Source: Madurella fahalii (taxonomy: Eukaryota; Ascomycota; Sordariomycetes; Sordariales). Taken from it: 64,000 nucleotides of DNA. Shown one piece after another: positions 62,167-64,000 of this stretch. Every line of letters starts with the position of its first letter. The first letter of the stretch is position 1. Location of the stretch: positions 5,109,001 to 5,173,000 of the forward strand of contig CM056875.1 of assembly GCA_029876055.1 (NCBI GenBank), in the 5' to 3' direction. The notes below the pieces were generated by a model that worked only from the letters and a program-made list of their open reading frames with translations, made no database searches and was not told the origin of the DNA. The translations under genes and the position numbers were made by a program.

Positions 62167-64000
62167 TCAGTGCGCGGGACGAAACAATATCGGGCGACAG
62201 AAAACCCTGAAGCCATATCCTGGACACGACAATCGTCCGGTTTGCTTTTGGGAGGTGGAGAGTATACGAATGGAAGGGGAAAGGGAAAGATCATGACGAA
62301 ACGAATAGACTGTGACACCATAGCACGCGCGCACACGACACAGCCAGTGGTGGTTAATGTTATAGACAAGTTGGGTTGGTCGGGCGGCGAAGGGGCAATG
62401 GCAATTACAACGGTCAGCGGGAATGGGAGCGTGGCGTTTGACGGAGATGAGGCGTACTTGATGATACACCATGAGGAACTCTGGGGTGATTGATTCTTTT
62501 TTTTTAAAAAAAAAAAATCCCCCCACTACTCACCATTAGCGCAGCGTTGCTGCTTTTTTCTTTTCCCGTCTTCCTTGTTTTTATAAATATCCCTCCTCCT
62601 AGCTCCATAATTCGTCCGTCGGTTTCGACTCGATCCATTCTGTTGTCGTCAGAGTTGGGGTCGGTTGCGGGGTAAATGTGCGCCTGGCATGAAGGGTGTT
62701 TGATACGACGTGGTATGATGGCGGTCTGGGGGAGAAATTGTGGCAGGTGTCCTCTTCTCCTCTCCCATCTTGGGAAATAGACGCCGGTTGGGACTGGGGC
62801 TATGGGTATGGACCTGAATGATTTATACGCGTTTTAAAGGTCGCCGTTGAGTCAAATAGATTCCCTAGCCTCCCACTGCGCGGGGACGACGGTTGGTAGT
62901 CTATGTTACTGATACCGCCGAGGCAGCAATTCTCGCTCGGGAGTCGGTGTTGCGAACTGTCTTGGTTATTGGTGTTGGTTTTCCTCCCCGGATACACTTC
63001 TTCTTGTGTGTAAGCCAGTGGTTGAGTAGTGGGCAACTCGGTCTGATGTGTGCTTGGTCTGTGCTCACTTACACCTAGCCCGAAGCCCTGATTTCCGAGT
63101 TTGGACGGAGCCGGGATGGGATCCTACCGGATGGCAGCAAAGACGTGGTCGGAGGAGATTGCTTCCAAGTCCACTGCATCTTGTTTCCAAGTTCAATTTC
63201 CCTCAGCGAAGCCGATATAGCGGTTTGCAGAGTGCCAACCCACCCACCCAATACAAGGACCATGTGCTATCTCGAGGGACTAACTGGCAGGGACTAATAT
63301 AGCATTGATCGGCTATGTAATTAATTCTCAACCGTCCACTATTCCTTGCTTGAAAATACCGGAATCAAACGCTTCTAGATCAATTTTTATCGTTGCGGAC
63401 CTCTGCAAAGTAGAGTTTCCCAGTACCGCTGAACAAGGAAAGAGGCGACCTTTGCACTGTACTGTACCCAACCCCCAGTTTGCACTCCAAGATCGTACCG
63501 TGCCCGCGAAATCAAACGCAAAGCCGAATGTTGGGCGGGGACAAAGGGATCTGAAGAACACTATAAAATACAAAGCTAATAATCAATAGACTGAGAACTG
63601 ATGATATCTAAAATCAACTTAAAGAAAAAGGCAAGGCTCGTCTTTTTCGATTTCCCTTTCTTCCTCCTTCGTCTCTGTTTCCAAACCCAGGGAAGGAGGC
63701 AGACGAAGGACATTACATTAGCACGACCTGCACCACGGAATGCATCCTAAACCCGCTCGCATGAAGCCAGCGCAGAGTCAAATAAGTCAGGGGGCTCCGC
63801 TATCAAGGGTCGCAGCACCCGGGTGCATGTCACGGTGGATCCACTTCCAGCGTCGAGCTCTGGAGCGCGGATACCGCTACCCTCTGACCGAGGAAGGAAC
63901 CTGGTACTAGGCAACATTCATACCCAAGCGCGCAAGTCACAGCTCACTCCAGGTCCCATTGCCACCGCTAATCCACGGCCGGGACGTGGACCAGATGGCA
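62167..64000. other. Right-end intergenic region
   Basis: About 1.8 kb downstream of the coiled-coil gene to the window edge. A T/A palindromic run lies at 62496-62518. No gene, tRNA or repeat is recognised. Confidence 0.55.

Overview
The window looks like nuclear DNA of a filamentous ascomycete (Pezizomycotina), most likely a Sordariomycete close to the Sordariales/Chaetomiaceae. That placement is my inference. It rests on short GT..AG introns (mostly 48-100 nt) with CTAAC/CTGAC-like branch sites, GC-rich third codon positions, orthologues whose sequence character fits this group, a eukaryotic initiator tRNA, and CPC1/Gcn4-type and MluI-box promoter sites. There are no prokaryotic operons, no CRISPR array and no recognisable transposon.

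Layout. 1-30 kb is gene-poor, with kilobase-long intergenic stretches. It holds two LPXTG-type surface-protein genes (1-610 partial; 7693-9240), a GH43 glycosidase (2728-3876), the H/ACA pseudouridine synthase CBF5 (5064-6851), two tandem Nta1-like N-terminal amidases (11574-14267 and 20077-22380), two further single-pass membrane proteins (17253-18656 and 28701-30017), an initiator tRNA-Met (19745-19816) and a repeat-rich secreted-type protein (23905-25472). 30-50 kb is a dense housekeeping block: a derlin, ArgJ (arginine synthesis), RFC4 (replication clamp loader), a small membrane protein, HIS3 (histidine synthesis), LOC1 (ribosome biogenesis), a YheT/EHT1-type alpha/beta hydrolase, MAU2/SCC4 (cohesin loading), a small conserved membrane protein, a heptad-repeat coiled-coil protein, a putative mitochondrial protein and a rhomboid protease. 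51.5-62.2 kb has a long PET127-type mitochondrial protein and a conserved coiled-coil/Cys-motif protein, separated by about 5 kb without a convincing gene.

Functional links. CBF5 and LOC1 serve ribosome biogenesis. RFC4 and MAU2 serve chromosome replication and cohesion, and both have MBF/E2F-like promoter sites. ArgJ and HIS3 serve amino-acid synthesis, and ArgJ has two perfect CPC1/Gcn4 sites. The derlin and rhomboid belong to the rhomboid superfamily.

The least ordinary features are (i) the paired Nta1-like genes, one of which encodes its catalytic cysteine across an intron that is followed by a 13-nt microexon; (ii) the secreted-type protein in which a long Gly/Asp/Lys/Cys repeat lies between two Cys-containing globular segments; (iii) a heptad coiled-coil protein built from a 21-bp DNA repeat; and (iv) a surface protein whose coding signal changes frame just before its membrane segment. 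Exon limits were derived by hand from splice motifs, reading-phase closure and family conservation; no alignment or transcript data were available.
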